This document shows, piece by piece, positions 17,381 to 27,338 of a stretch of 42,600 nt of DNA. Below the pieces are notes generated by a model. It was not told the DNA's origin. It saw only the letters and a list, made by a program, of their open reading frames with translations, and searched no databases. Source of the DNA: Candidatus Zipacnadia bacterium (lineage in GTDB: Bacteria > Armatimonadota > Zipacnadia > JALGUG01); the NCBI GenBank assembly GCA_029820995.1, contig JALGUG010000049.1:1-42600 (forward strand). The letters are read 5' to 3'. A program made the translations under genes and the position numbers. Every line of letters begins with the position of its first letter. Position 1 is the first letter of the stretch.

Positions 17381-18145
17381 TCAGTGTGCCAGAACACCCT
17401 CGATCTTCTCGACCAGCTCTTGCTTCGGTACCAGGCCCACTACCAGATCCTGGATCTCGCCCTTCGAGAATAAGATAACCGTCGGAACGCCTCGGATCCC
17501 GTACTTCATCGCCAGGCCGTAGTTCTCAGCCACGTTGCACTTGCCCACCTTGAGCCGGCCGTCATATTCGCCGGCGATTTCCGCGATGGTCGGTGCCAAG
17601 CGCACGCACGGTGGGCAACCGGGCCCCCAGAAGTCCACCAACGTCGGCACGTCCGAATCCAAGACCTCCGTCTGAAAGTTGTCCTCTGTGATTTCGAGTG
17701 TCCCGGCCATTTGATTCTCCCCTCGTGTCTGTCCGTTCGCAACGGAAATTGAGATCGGCCCACAGCTCCGACTCCGCAACCGGTCGCGAGCCCAGTGCTG
17801 CGCCAGTGTCTGGCCCAACACCAGGCCGACCGCGTCTGCCAGAACATCTGCCGCTTCCGGCATCCGCCCCGGCACGAAGCTTTGGTGGAGCTCATCGGTC
17901 ACTCCGTACGCCAAGCCCACTACCACGGCCCACAGCCCCGCCTGCCCGGATAGGATCGGCCCACTGGCCCCCCGAAACGCCCGGGCCAGCAGAACTCCCA
18001 AAAGGCCATAGGCCATGACGTGGGCCACCTTGTCCCCTCCGCGCACCGGAATCGGTGTCGGCACGCGCGGAAGGCTACTAGCCCAGAAAATCACCGCCAT
18101 CCAAAGGATCGCCGGAAGCCAGAGAGCCGCGGCGCGGTATCTCAT
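17381..18145 (-). CDS. VanZ-like membrane domain fused in frame to thioredoxin
   Basis: 254-residue frame. Residues 1-123 form a VanZ-family unit with four hydrophobic spans (about 6-24, 42-58, 67-83, 97-114) and the family-like phrase GLAYGVTDELHQSFVPGR. Residues 146-254 are a complete thioredoxin of 109 residues, with active-site cysteines equivalent to Cys32 and Cys35 of E. coli thioredoxin, but in the form W-G-P-G-C-P-P-C instead of the usual W-C-G-P-C. The cis-Pro region (RGVPTVILF) is present. No stop separates the halves. An internal ATG at 17710 has a strong Shine-Dalgarno (GGGGAG, 6 bases away), so free thioredoxin may also be made. Four spans would leave the thioredoxin part in the cytoplasm if the N-terminus is inside. 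It lies 9 bases after ligA. Confidence 0.85.
   Translation of the reverse strand: MRYRAAALWLPAILWMAVIFWASSLPRVPTPIPVRGGDKVAHVMAYGLLGVLLARAFRGASGPILSGQAGLWAVVVGLAYGVTDELHQSFVPGRMPEAADVLADAVGLVLGQTLAQHWARDRLRSRSCGPISISVANGQTRGENQMAGTLEITEDNFQTEVLDSDVPTLVDFWGPGCPPCVRLAPTIAEIAGEYDGRLKVGKCNVAENYGLAMKYGIRGVPTVILFSKGEIQDLVVGLVPKQELVEKIEGVLAH
17711..17724 (-). promoter_or_regulatory. Internal ribosome binding site for the thioredoxin half
   Basis: The minus strand reads GAGGGGAGAATCAA directly before an in-frame ATG at 17710. GGGGAG with a 6-base spacer is among the best Shine-Dalgarno matches in the window. It would start a standalone 109-residue thioredoxin inside the VanZ-thioredoxin frame. Confidence 0.7.
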
Positions 18146-18154
18146 CTTGAGACC

Positions 18155-20182
<2,028 letters not shown>

Positions 20183-21487
20183 CTACTCGGCCACTTGGGT
20201 CGTCTCGCCTCTTAGGCGGATGGGAATCTCGTCCTGCGCCAGAACCGTGCCGCTCCGGTTGTGGGCGCGCACTGCAACCTTGTGCCCGCCGGGAGCGAGA
20301 TCGGTCCAATCGAGACGGTACTCAAACGGAGCCGTATTCGTCAGGGCCTTGACCCGGCCGTCAATCTCGAATGTCACGTACGAGAACTCCTCCGACGACG
20401 TCACCTCCGCCCGCAAAACAGTGTCTCCGGCGATCTCCGATCCGGCCGCAGGCGACACAAGTCGCACGGTCGTGCGGACCGGCTCGACCGGCCCGGCAGG
20501 CGCAGGAGAGGGGCGCGCGGGCCGCCTGGAGACGGCCCGAGGCGGTTGCGCTTCGAGCGGCATACTAGCTGTGGCGGAGGGTGCAGCCACCTTGCCGGCC
20601 AGGAACGCCGCAATCGTCAGCATGCCCAGCAAGTGAAAGCGCATGCGGTGCTTCATGTCGCGGCCGCCACCCGTCTTGGCCTCCAGTAGGAAGGAGTACA
20701 GGCCGTGGCGGAAGCCGAAGTGCCGGTGCGCCAGGGCCAGGTTGTCGGAAGAATCGTCGAAGAAGGCATTCAGCGGAAAGCCGTAGGCGTTGGCGCGAAA
20801 CGTCAAGGTTCTGGCCACGAACATGCAGTCACCGGATAGGGCGGGGGAGAGGGCCGCGTCCGGCCCCAGAGTCTCCACGAAGTTCACCTTGTAGGCTGCC
20901 TTGCGGGAGTTGGCCGGCAGCTCGTGCAGATCAACGAACGCATGAGGACGCCACATCCGCACCGCAGCCTCGATGGCCCGTGTCTCAGGTTGACTCAGCG
21001 CAGCCCAATCGCGATTGAGGTCGCGTCCCTGTGCGTTGCGCCGACGGTTCCGCTCGGCGCCGTCCGGATTGACCATGGGGCAGATGATCAGCGTCACGCG
21101 GCGCAGGAGATTGAGCTCCGGTTCATTCTGCGTCCCCACCAAGTGGCGAATCAGGGCCATGGTCGCCTCTGTGCCGGCCTTCTCGCTGCCGTGTTGACGC
21201 GCGATAATGAACAACCGCGCGGTCTCGCCGAACTTGGTGCCGGGAGCGTACAGGGCCGCCAACGGAATCTGCCGCCCCTCGTGGCTGAGGCCCACGCTGT
21301 AGGCACTCAGGCGCGGTGACGCCTCGTCCAGTGCCTTCAAGGTGTTCACAACCTCCAGCCAACTGTGCGGTCGTCCGGGGTACTGGGCGCAGATCTCGTC
21401 CAGGAGGTTCGCCGCGGAGACGCCGCCGGCAAGCAGCAGAACAATCAGCCCTGGGCACACCCCCAACTTGAGCCGCAATCGCGTCAT
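20183..21487 (-). CDS. M14 zinc carboxypeptidase with internal membrane segment and C-terminal Ig-like domain
   Basis: 434-residue secreted peptidase. The signal sequence is about residues 1-25. Zinc ligands are His99 and Glu102 (RQHGSEKAG) and His188 (VDLHEL). The substrate carboxylate region is N-P-D-G-A-E-R-N, with Arg and Asn-Arg near 155-160 (GRDLNRDW), and the catalytic Glu is Glu269 (LLEAKTGGG). All key residues are present, so it should be active on peptides or peptidoglycan stems. After the catalytic domain comes M-K-H-R-M-R-F, a hydrophobic run to about residue 300, a Pro/Ala-rich linker, and an Ig-like beta-sandwich (about 340-428). That second part itself looks like a separate exported protein with its own signal peptide, joined in frame. 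It starts at ATG 21487 behind GAGGAAG, just upstream of ligA. Confidence 0.87.
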   Translation of the reverse strand: MTRLRLKLGVCPGLIVLLLAGGVSAANLLDEICAQYPGRPHSWLEVVNTLKALDEASPRLSAYSVGLSHEGRQIPLAALYAPGTKFGETARLFIIARQHGSEKAGTEATMALIRHLVGTQNEPELNLLRRVTLIICPMVNPDGAERNRRRNAQGRDLNRDWAALSQPETRAIEAAVRMWRPHAFVDLHELPANSRKAAYKVNFVETLGPDAALSPALSGDCMFVARTLTFRANAYGFPLNAFFDDSSDNLALAHRHFGFRHGLYSFLLEAKTGGGRDMKHRMRFHLLGMLTIAAFLAGKVAAPSATASMPLEAQPPRAVSRRPARPSPAPAGPVEPVRTTVRLVSPAAGSEIAGDTVLRAEVTSSEEFSYVTFEIDGRVKALTNTAPFEYRLDWTDLAPGGHKVAVRAHNRSGTVLAQDEIPIRLRGETTQVAE

Positions 21488-21556
21488 CTACTTCCTCACC
21501 GATGGTCCACTGGCCGTACTCATGCCCCGGCAATGCCCAGTGCCCTCGAGACCCCT

Positions 21557-21585
21557 ACGATAGCACGCCGTTCGTGTCCGGCCAA
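21557..21585 (-). promoter_or_regulatory. Weak candidate promoter before the M14 peptidase gene
   Basis: On the minus strand, TTGGCC (21580-21585) and TATCGT (21557-21562) are 17 bases apart in the 116-base gap between the GHMP kinase and the peptidase. Both boxes are imperfect. It could give peptidase, ligA and VanZ-thioredoxin their own start of transcription. Confidence 0.3.
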
Positions 21586-21603
21586 TCCGCTCCGGGTCGC
21601 CCT

Positions 21604-22551
21604 TCAGCCGCAGTCCGGCCAGGCGAAGATGTCGCAGATGTAGGGGATGCCTCCGGCCTCCCGAATCGCCTCAGCCACCTCTCGCTGACGGTGCGGGCAG
21701 TACGCCACCATACAGCCCCCGCCGCCGGCCCCCATTTGCTTGGCGCCATACGCGCCGGCACGGATCGCCGCGCGACATAGTGCCTCGATCTTCGGCGTCG
21801 AACACGCCATCTGGCGTTCCTGAGCTTGGTGGCGCGACATCAGCTCGCCGATGCGCCGACCATCGCCCTGCACCAGCGCCTCGCGTCCCTCCAGCACGCA
21901 CTGGTGGACAATGTCAAACGCTGCCAGTGTACGCGGATCCCCGGCCTCCAGCTCGCCCCGGATCCGGCTGAGTACCGCCTTGGCCTCGCGCGGTTCATTG
22001 CTGTCGCCGACGACCACGGGGAGCTGCTCGATGGGCAAGCGCTCGGCGTGCGGGTTCTCGCCTGTGGTAATAAACGTCACTCCGCCGTGGGCGATGGAGT
22101 ACTGGTCCATCCGGCCACAACTGATGCCGCACTCGTCGTGCTCCGCCCGATAGGCGTACTCCGCCGTCTCGTCCGCCGACAGCCCCAGGTCGAACATGCG
22201 CGACAGGGCCAGAATCGAGCCGACGCTAATCGCGGCCGACGACGACAGCCCGGCGCCGATGGGCAGGTCACCGCGGTACGTCAGCTCATACCCCGAGGGA
22301 ATCAGGCTCCCCAGCAGGCGCGTGGCCGCGCGAACGTACTTCATGGCGCCGCTGTAGTCGGGGGCATCGCCCAGCGCGAACTTCTCGGTGCAGTTCAGGT
22401 CGTAACTGTGCAGCACCACCAGCCGATCAGAACGCGGCCCTCCCTCGATGTGCAGGAAGATGTTGATGGCTGCGGCGATCACCGGCTTGCCGGCGAGGTC
22501 AACCTTATCGCCAAACAGGCAGATGCGTCCCGGCACGTCCAGGGCTACCAC
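21604..22551 (-). CDS. GHMP-family sugar kinase
   Basis: 315-residue kinase of the galactokinase/heptose-kinase/mevalonate-kinase superfamily, expected to phosphorylate a sugar with ATP in the cytoplasm. Motif 1 is PGRICLFGDKVDLAG (galactokinases have GEH.D), the ATP-binding motif 2 is PIGAGLSSSAAI, and motif 3 is GAYGAKQMGAGGGGCM near residues 268-283. The GTG start at 22551 follows GGAGGAAG by about 10 bases. The nucleotidyltransferase gene ends 54 bases upstream, so the pair could run kinase then nucleotidyl transfer to make an NDP-sugar, as in the HddA/HddC heptose route or the two halves of bifunctional Fkp. Which sugar is used cannot be decided here. Confidence 0.88.
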   Translation of the reverse strand: MVALDVPGRICLFGDKVDLAGKPVIAAAINIFLHIEGGPRSDRLVVLHSYDLNCTEKFALGDAPDYSGAMKYVRAATRLLGSLIPSGYELTYRGDLPIGAGLSSSAAISVGSILALSRMFDLGLSADETAEYAYRAEHDECGISCGRMDQYSIAHGGVTFITTGENPHAERLPIEQLPVVVGDSNEPREAKAVLSRIRGELEAGDPRTLAAFDIVHQCVLEGREALVQGDGRRIGELMSRHQAQERQMACSTPKIEALCRAAIRAGAYGAKQMGAGGGGCMVAYCPHRQREVAEAIREAGGIPYICDIFAWPDCG

Positions 22552-22605
22552 TCTCAGGCTTCCTCCGCGGCGGCTGTGCTGCAGTGGGCGCTGCGGTCAC
22601 TCGAC

Positions 22606-23289
22606 CTACAACAGGTTCTCCGCCTCTTCCAGGTCCGACAGGCGGCCAACGTCTTGCCAGTACGCGTCCTGGTCCACGAAGCCCACGACCTTCTCGCCGG
22701 CCGCAATCATCGCGGGCAGCGTCTCGGTGGCAATGTCCTCGCCGTCCTTGAAGTACTCCAACGCCACGCCTTGAAAGCAGTTCACCGCAGCGTGACACGC
22801 GCGCTTCAGTTGCGGCTTCTCCTCGAACTCGATCACATTGTCGTTCTCGTCCAGCCGCGCTACCCCCGTATGCACTCGGACGCCGGACACAAACCCGATG
22901 GTGGCCAACGCCTCGCTTTGCACATGCTTGCGCACCAGCCCCTGCGTATCGAGGTTGGTAATGATGTCGCCGTAGTGCACCAGGAAATTCCGCTCGTGCG
23001 CCAGGAGCTTACGCATCTTGTAGATCTCCCCGGCCGTCCCCACCGGCTCATCACTGTGCACGTACTGAATACGAATGTCGAACCTCTCTCCCGTACCGAA
23101 GTAGTTCTCGACCTGCTCACCGAGGTGCGAGATCGCGATGATAAAATCATCGAAGCCTTGGCGCACCAGCTTGGCGATGATGTGCTCCAGAATCGGCTGA
23201 CCCGCCACAGGAATCATGCCCTTGTTCACGTAGTACGTCAACGGCCGCATGCGCGTTCCGTAACCGGCACACAGGATCACGGCTTTCAT
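22606..23289 (-). CDS. Sugar-phosphate nucleotidyltransferase
   Basis: 227-residue cytoplasmic enzyme of the NTP_transferase family, which joins a sugar-1-phosphate to a nucleotide. The N-terminal signature MKAVILCAGYGTRMRPLT is the nucleotide-binding loop, with Cys at a place often held by Gly or Ala. V-G-T-A-G-E, the metal-binding VHYGDI and FEEKPQ are also typical. It lacks the long C-terminal hexapeptide-repeat domain of GlmU-like proteins. I place the start at ATG 23289; the frame runs on to 23355, but the added Arg/Pro-rich residues overlap the DUF362 gene and are unlike the family. It sits between DUF362 and the GHMP kinase genes and is probably co-transcribed with both. Confidence 0.9.
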   Translation of the reverse strand: MKAVILCAGYGTRMRPLTYYVNKGMIPVAGQPILEHIIAKLVRQGFDDFIIAISHLGEQVENYFGTGERFDIRIQYVHSDEPVGTAGEIYKMRKLLAHERNFLVHYGDIITNLDTQGLVRKHVQSEALATIGFVSGVRVHTGVARLDENDNVIEFEEKPQLKRACHAAVNCFQGVALEYFKDGEDIATETLPAMIAAGEKVVGFVDQDAYWQDVGRLSDLEEAENLL

Positions 23290-23332
23290 CGGCGGTCGTC
23301 CTCTCGGGGGCCGTCTTGGCGCCACGGCATGG

Positions 23333-24502
23333 TCACTCTTCCTCGGACAGCGCATACGTCTCGAACAGCCGGCCCCAGTCCGTCTTCAGCATCTCGGCGA
23401 CGCGCTGCTGACCCACGAACCGGTACCAGTACGCGTTATGGTACAGGTTCGAGGCGGCGTAGGACCAGGGCGTCAGGAACGTGCGCAACAGCAGCTTCTC
23501 GAAGGGCTTGAGCCAGCCGTGGTAGATGCACTTCTGGCCGCGACTGGCAAAGGTGTCACCCACTTCGAAGCCCCAGTTCCAGTCGGAGATGTCCTCGCCT
23601 ACAACCTCAATCTCGGAGGGATTCCCGACGCCCAGCCCGCGCTCATGGGCCAGGCGGATGTAATCGAGCTTCATCGGGTCAAAGCCCATCATCTTGGCTG
23701 CCGTGGCGTCAATGGCGACCTGGTCGTGGCTGGCCAGCAGCACATTCTTGACCACCGGTTGCATCGCCCGCGGACCGGGGCCATTCCCCGCGATGGTGCC
23801 GTCCATCACGGCGAACAGGCCGGTGTGGATCTCCTGTTGTATCGCCAGCAGGTCCACAATCGTCTCATGAATCCGCGAGTGGGTATAATGCCGGCGGTTA
23901 TCCAGCAGACCCCCAAAGGCGTTCTTCATGGCGCCCGTGGTTGTTGTGAACACATGGGTCTTCACCGTGGGCATGTGCAGCGCACTCCGGCCTAGAAACA
24001 GCCGGGGAATGGCCACGCCCTCCGGGAAGAACTCGGGCAGCGCGATCATCTCAGCCTGTGGCTGATAGACCACCCATTCGATGTCCGGCTTGTTCAGGTA
24101 GACAAACTCCAGCCCATGCTTGCGCAACGGTGCGATCAGGTGGTTGTTCTCGGCGCCGTCCTCCGGGTCCACCACCACCGTGGCATTCTGGGCCGGGATT
24201 AGGCTCTCCGCCGGATAGCCGTCACTGGTCATCTTGGTGCAGATCCCGTCAAACTGCCAGGGGGTTGTCGAGCAGCCGGGAAAGTAATACTGCCAGGAAA
24301 TGTTGATCTTCAGGATCGTGTCCTTGTCCTGCGGCAACGCCTCCCGGTAACCGGCCAAGTCCATCACGCGGCCAATGTCTGCCACAACTGTCTCAGGAGA
24401 AGTCAGCAGAACGGCCACCTTCCCCAGCAAATCGGCCCGACGACACGACTCTTCCGGCACCTCCAAGTGCGGCCTCGCCGGTGCGTGCTTCTCAGTGGCC
24501 AT
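23333..24502 (-). CDS. DUF362-family protein
   Basis: 389-residue protein matching the DUF362 pattern by eye: KINISWQ near residue 65, a long central domain with HMPTVKTH, TGAMKNAFGG, then VMDGTIAGNGPGPR and VAIDATAAKMMGF. The family function is not known; many members carry ferredoxin-type cysteine clusters, but this one has only scattered cysteines and no CxxCxxC. No signal peptide or membrane span is clear. The ATG at 24502 follows GAGGTGG. It is first in a minus-strand unit with the nucleotidyltransferase and GHMP kinase, downstream of a near-consensus promoter. A role beside sugar activation is only suggested by position. Confidence 0.82.
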   Translation of the reverse strand: MATEKHAPARPHLEVPEESCRRADLLGKVAVLLTSPETVVADIGRVMDLAGYREALPQDKDTILKINISWQYYFPGCSTTPWQFDGICTKMTSDGYPAESLIPAQNATVVVDPEDGAENNHLIAPLRKHGLEFVYLNKPDIEWVVYQPQAEMIALPEFFPEGVAIPRLFLGRSALHMPTVKTHVFTTTTGAMKNAFGGLLDNRRHYTHSRIHETIVDLLAIQQEIHTGLFAVMDGTIAGNGPGPRAMQPVVKNVLLASHDQVAIDATAAKMMGFDPMKLDYIRLAHERGLGVGNPSEIEVVGEDISDWNWGFEVGDTFASRGQKCIYHGWLKPFEKLLLRTFLTPWSYAASNLYHNAYWYRFVGQQRVAEMLKTDWGRLFETYALSEEE

Positions 24503-24562
24503 AATGCACCACCTCTCATGGACGGCTAGCCAACTTAGGTCTGCGTCACAGCAACTAAGGGC

Positions 24563-24591
24563 AGTATAAGCAACTGGCCAAGGGGCGTCAA
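24563..24591 (-). promoter_or_regulatory. Strong candidate promoter for the DUF362 unit (TTGACG-17-TATACT)
   Basis: On the minus strand the -35 box TTGACG is at 24586-24591 and the -10 box TATACT at 24563-24568 with a 17-base spacer. Transcription should begin near 24556, giving a leader of about 54 bases. This is one of the best sigma70-type matches in the window. Confidence 0.65.
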
Positions 24592-24618
24592 GTTTGCCGG
24601 CCGGCCGCCTGTTCGCGC

Positions 24619-24647
24619 CCTTGGCGGCTGCAGTAGGCTATGCTATA
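24619..24647 (+). promoter_or_regulatory. Candidate promoter for the radical SAM gene (TTGGCG-17-TATAGT)
   Basis: The -35 box TTGGCG is at 24619-24624, the -10 box TATAGT at 24642-24647, and the spacer is 17 bases. It faces away from the DUF362 promoter. The leader to the ATG at 24667 would be about 13 bases and lacks a clear Shine-Dalgarno. Confidence 0.5.
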
Positions 24648-24666
24648 GTCAGCCGAGCACGCCACC

Positions 24667-26168
24667 ATGAGACGGCGGAGAGCTCCGAAGTCGGCCAACC
24701 TTTTGCTACGCGAACGCGCTGTGGGTTTGCCTCCACTGCGCCCCGGCGGTGCGCGGGTCTGCGTCGTCTATCCGAACACCTATCATGTCGGCATGTCCAA
24801 CCTGGGCCTGCATACGATCTTGCGCCTGTTTCGCGAGGCAGACGGCTTGCGCGTTGATCGGGCCTTTCTGCCCGACGACCCTTCAAGGGCTCCTCAGACA
24901 CTGGAATCCGGGGAACGGTTGGCAGCTCAAGATGTCCTCGCGTTCAGCATTTCGTTCGAATCGGACAGTTTAGGGGTCGCCTGGCTCCTGCGCCAGGCGG
25001 GCCTCGCCGTCTTGCGTGCCGAGCGCCGGCCGGGCGATCCGCTGGTGATCGCCGGCGGGCCGGCAGTCAGCGCCAATCCGGCGCCTCTGTCCGAGATCTG
25101 CGACGCTCTGTTTATCGGCGAGGTCGAAGAGCAAGGCGGCGCTTTGGCTCAAGCCTTCGCCGCGGCGGCAGCGACCACGCCGCACCGGCGCGATGAGCAG
25201 TGGCGGGCCGCGGTGCTGAGCGAGTTGGCCCAAGTGCCGGGCATGTACGTGCCCGAGCTGACGGTGCCCGGCACGGTCGAGCGGCAAGTCGCTCGGGATC
25301 TCGAAGCCTTCGAGACCGTCTCTCGTATCCTGACCCCGGCAACCGAGTTCAGCGATTGCTTCCTGGTGGAGGTCGGGCGCGGCTGCAGGCGCGGCTGTCG
25401 CTTCTGTCTCGCCGCGCAGCTCTACAAGCCCGCCCGCACGAGAGCCGTGGGCACTATTGTCGCGTCAGCTTCCCGAGGTCTGAACCACACCAATCGGATC
25501 GGCCTGGTTAGCGCCACACTCTCGGACTATCCGCAGGCGGAACAGGTCGTCCGGGCTCTGCTCGAGCAGGGCGCCAGGGTATCCACCTCCTCGCTACGGC
25601 TCGAATCGCTCACCCCCTGCGCGATGCAATCCACAAGCCGACCACTGAGGCACAAATCTGGCATGCCTTGGAGCTGGCCGTTGCCGCCGGTCTGAGCAAG
25701 GTCAAGCTCTACTTCATGATCGGTCTGCCCACCGAGACCACGGAGGACATCCGTGCGCTCGCCGACCTGCTCCTCCGCGCGGCCCGGGACTTCCCGGCCT
25801 TGACTCTCTCGGCCACCATTTCGCCCTTCGTGCCCAAGCCGTGGACGCCCTTTCAGGAGGTGCCCTTCGGTCCGCCGGCTGAGTTGACCCGGCGACGCCG
25901 GATCATCCGACAGGCCCTGCGCGGCAGCAGAATCGCCCTCTCCGGCGAGAGCGTCCGCAGTGCCGCGGCGCAAGCGGTCCTGGCACGAGGTGGGGCCGAG
26001 CTCGGCCGCGCCTTGGCCGCGGCGAGCGAAACCGGCCTAGGCCTCAGCGATCTGCGCCGTGGCCTGCGGCAAATCGGCCGACGGTTCCAGGACTACGAGA
26101 CCGTTGTGCGCGGAAGCGATGGCAAGTATCCGTGGCAGGTCATCCGTTTGTCTCGGGACCGGCCGTGA
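24667..26168 (+). pseudogene. B12-binding/radical SAM protein with internal deletion and frameshift
   Basis: The intact ancestor would be a radical SAM enzyme with an N-terminal cobalamin-binding-like domain (VVYPNTYHVGMSNLGL, FSISFES, VIAGGPAVSANP) and the iron-sulfur motif C-R-R-G-C-R-F-C near residues 242-249. The first frame reads well to STSSLRLESLTP, then becomes unrelated and stops at 25695. The second frame picks up the family sequence as LRDAIHKPTTEAQIWHALELAVAAG and continues to 26168 with FMIGLPTET and PFVPKPWTPFQ. Between SLTP and LRDA the family normally has about 24 more residues, including an APE.G.ER-like motif. So about 70 bases are missing at 25611-25617, with a change of frame. 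It is either a real pseudogene or an assembly collapse. The original substrate is unknown. Confidence 0.8.
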
Positions 26169-26212
26169 CGAAGCTCACAGTTTGCCCCTTACCGCCGGGG
26201 GGAATCGTACTA

Positions 26213-26256
26213 GCGGTGCCGCATCTAGGCCGGTCAATGACCTGGAGAGGCACCGC
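26213..26256. repeat. Nested inverted repeat in the gap after the radical SAM gene
   Basis: GCGGTGCC (26213-26220) pairs with GGCACCGC (26249-26256) around a 28-base loop, and inside the loop GGTCA-A-TGACC (26232-26242) is itself palindromic. It lies 45 bases after the radical SAM stop and about 57 bases before the next -35 box. It could end transcription or bind a regulator. No T-run follows. Confidence 0.35.
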
Positions 26257-26312
26257 CTGCCGACAGGGCGCGGCTGACCACCGCGCCCGTTTTCTTCGCC
26301 GTCGCCGCGCCC

Positions 26313-26342
26313 TTGACGCCTGGCGGTCACGCTCCCTATAAT
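26313..26342 (+). promoter_or_regulatory. Strong candidate promoter (TTGACG-18-TATAAT)
   Basis: The -35 box TTGACG is at 26313-26318 and a perfect -10 box TATAAT at 26337-26342, with an 18-base spacer. It would drive the TRM11-like methylase, the methyltransferase, the ABC-F ATPase and perhaps the isomerase gene. Confidence 0.65.
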
Positions 26343-26401
26343 GCCATCCTGACGATCCCCGGTGCCGTGCGCTCGCTTCTGCTGCAGTCCAGGAGCCCTC
26401 T

Positions 26402-27334
26402 GTGGCCTACGCATACTATCTTTCCTTCCGGCCCCACGAACAAGAGCTGGCGGCAGCGGAGGCGGCGGCACTCGTGCCCGGTATCGCCTTGTCCGGGCCG
26501 CTAGCCCGCGCTCCGGTTGCCGTCAATGTCCGCCGCGCTGCTCACGTGGCGCTCTGTGCTCGGGTCCTGGCCGAGGGCGCCAGCTTCTCACAGGTCCTGG
26601 CTCAACTGGAAGCACTCAGCCCGAAGGCCCATGACTTCGCCATCGAGGTCCGCAAGGTCCCGCCCAAACCGGACCTGCACTCCGTGCAGGCCGCCGTCCT
26701 CTTGGCCGACCGGATGAGCGGCGCTCCTCGTCTTTCGCACCCGGCTGAGCAGTACGTTCTCCTCGCTCGGAAGGACTGGTTCATCTTTGGGCGAATCCTA
26801 TCCCGATATGATCGGGGCTGGACCGTGCACGAGCACAAGCCGCACACCTTTTCGAACGCGCTCCCGGCCAGGCTGGCCCGTGCGATGGTGAACCTCGTCG
26901 CTCGGCCCGGCGACCGAGTGGTGGACCCCTGTTGCGGCGTGGGAACGATTCTGCTGGAAGCCGCCGGCATGGGCATGGTCGCCGTCGGCTTTGACCTGAA
27001 CAAGAAGATGACTTCGCCGGCGCTGGCGAATCTCCGGCATTTTGGTCTGCGCGGGCTGGTCTGCGCCGGCGATGCCCGAGACGCGGCGGGAAGCTTTGAT
27101 GCGGTGGTGGTGGACCCGCCCTACGGGCACACCTCACGCCGCGCGAGTGATCTCTATCCCGAGCTACTGGCCAATGCGGTTCGGCTGGCGCCACGGATCA
27201 GTATCGTGACGGCTGAGCCGCTGGAGGATTTGCTGACCGAGGCAGGGTACCACTTGACGGCGCGGGCCCGGTGGACCAAGGGGCAGTTGGTCCGGCACGT
27301 TTACGCCGGCCGACTGGCGGGCGAGGAAGGGTGA
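26402..27334 (+). CDS. TRM11-like (UPF0020) nucleic-acid N-methyltransferase
   Basis: 310-residue SAM-dependent methylase, most like TRM11/TrmG10-type tRNA guanosine methylases. The N-terminal 145 residues resemble the substrate-binding part of such enzymes (VNVRRAAHVALCARVL, K-V-P-P-K-P-D-L-H). The catalytic domain has the SAM-binding motif DPCCGVGTILLEA (175-187), an acidic FDLN motif and the catalytic DPPYG (238-242), which indicates methylation of an amino group on a base. The GTG start at 26402 follows AGGAG by 6 bases; there is a perfect -10 box upstream. The next gene starts 5 bases after its stop. Target (tRNA, rRNA or DNA) is not decided by sequence. Confidence 0.82.
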   Translation: MAYAYYLSFRPHEQELAAAEAAALVPGIALSGPLARAPVAVNVRRAAHVALCARVLAEGASFSQVLAQLEALSPKAHDFAIEVRKVPPKPDLHSVQAAVLLADRMSGAPRLSHPAEQYVLLARKDWFIFGRILSRYDRGWTVHEHKPHTFSNALPARLARAMVNLVARPGDRVVDPCCGVGTILLEAAGMGMVAVGFDLNKKMTSPALANLRHFGLRGLVCAGDARDAAGSFDAVVVDPPYGHTSRRASDLYPELLANAVRLAPRISIVTAEPLEDLLTEAGYHLTARARWTKGQLVRHVYAGRLAGEEG

Positions 27335-27338
27335 GACG

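Noticed and set aside
17119..17397. 92-residue open frame in the gap between VanZ-thioredoxin and htrA
   Set aside because: No ribosome binding site, unusual composition and overlap with both neighbours; no family features.
23290..23355. Longer start of the nucleotidyltransferase
   Set aside because: Adds Arg/Pro-rich residues before the family's normal Met-Lys start and overlaps the end of the DUF362 gene.
25668..26168. Second radical SAM frame as an independent gene
   Set aside because: It starts at a TTG in the middle of the family sequence without a Shine-Dalgarno; it is the 3' part of the broken gene.
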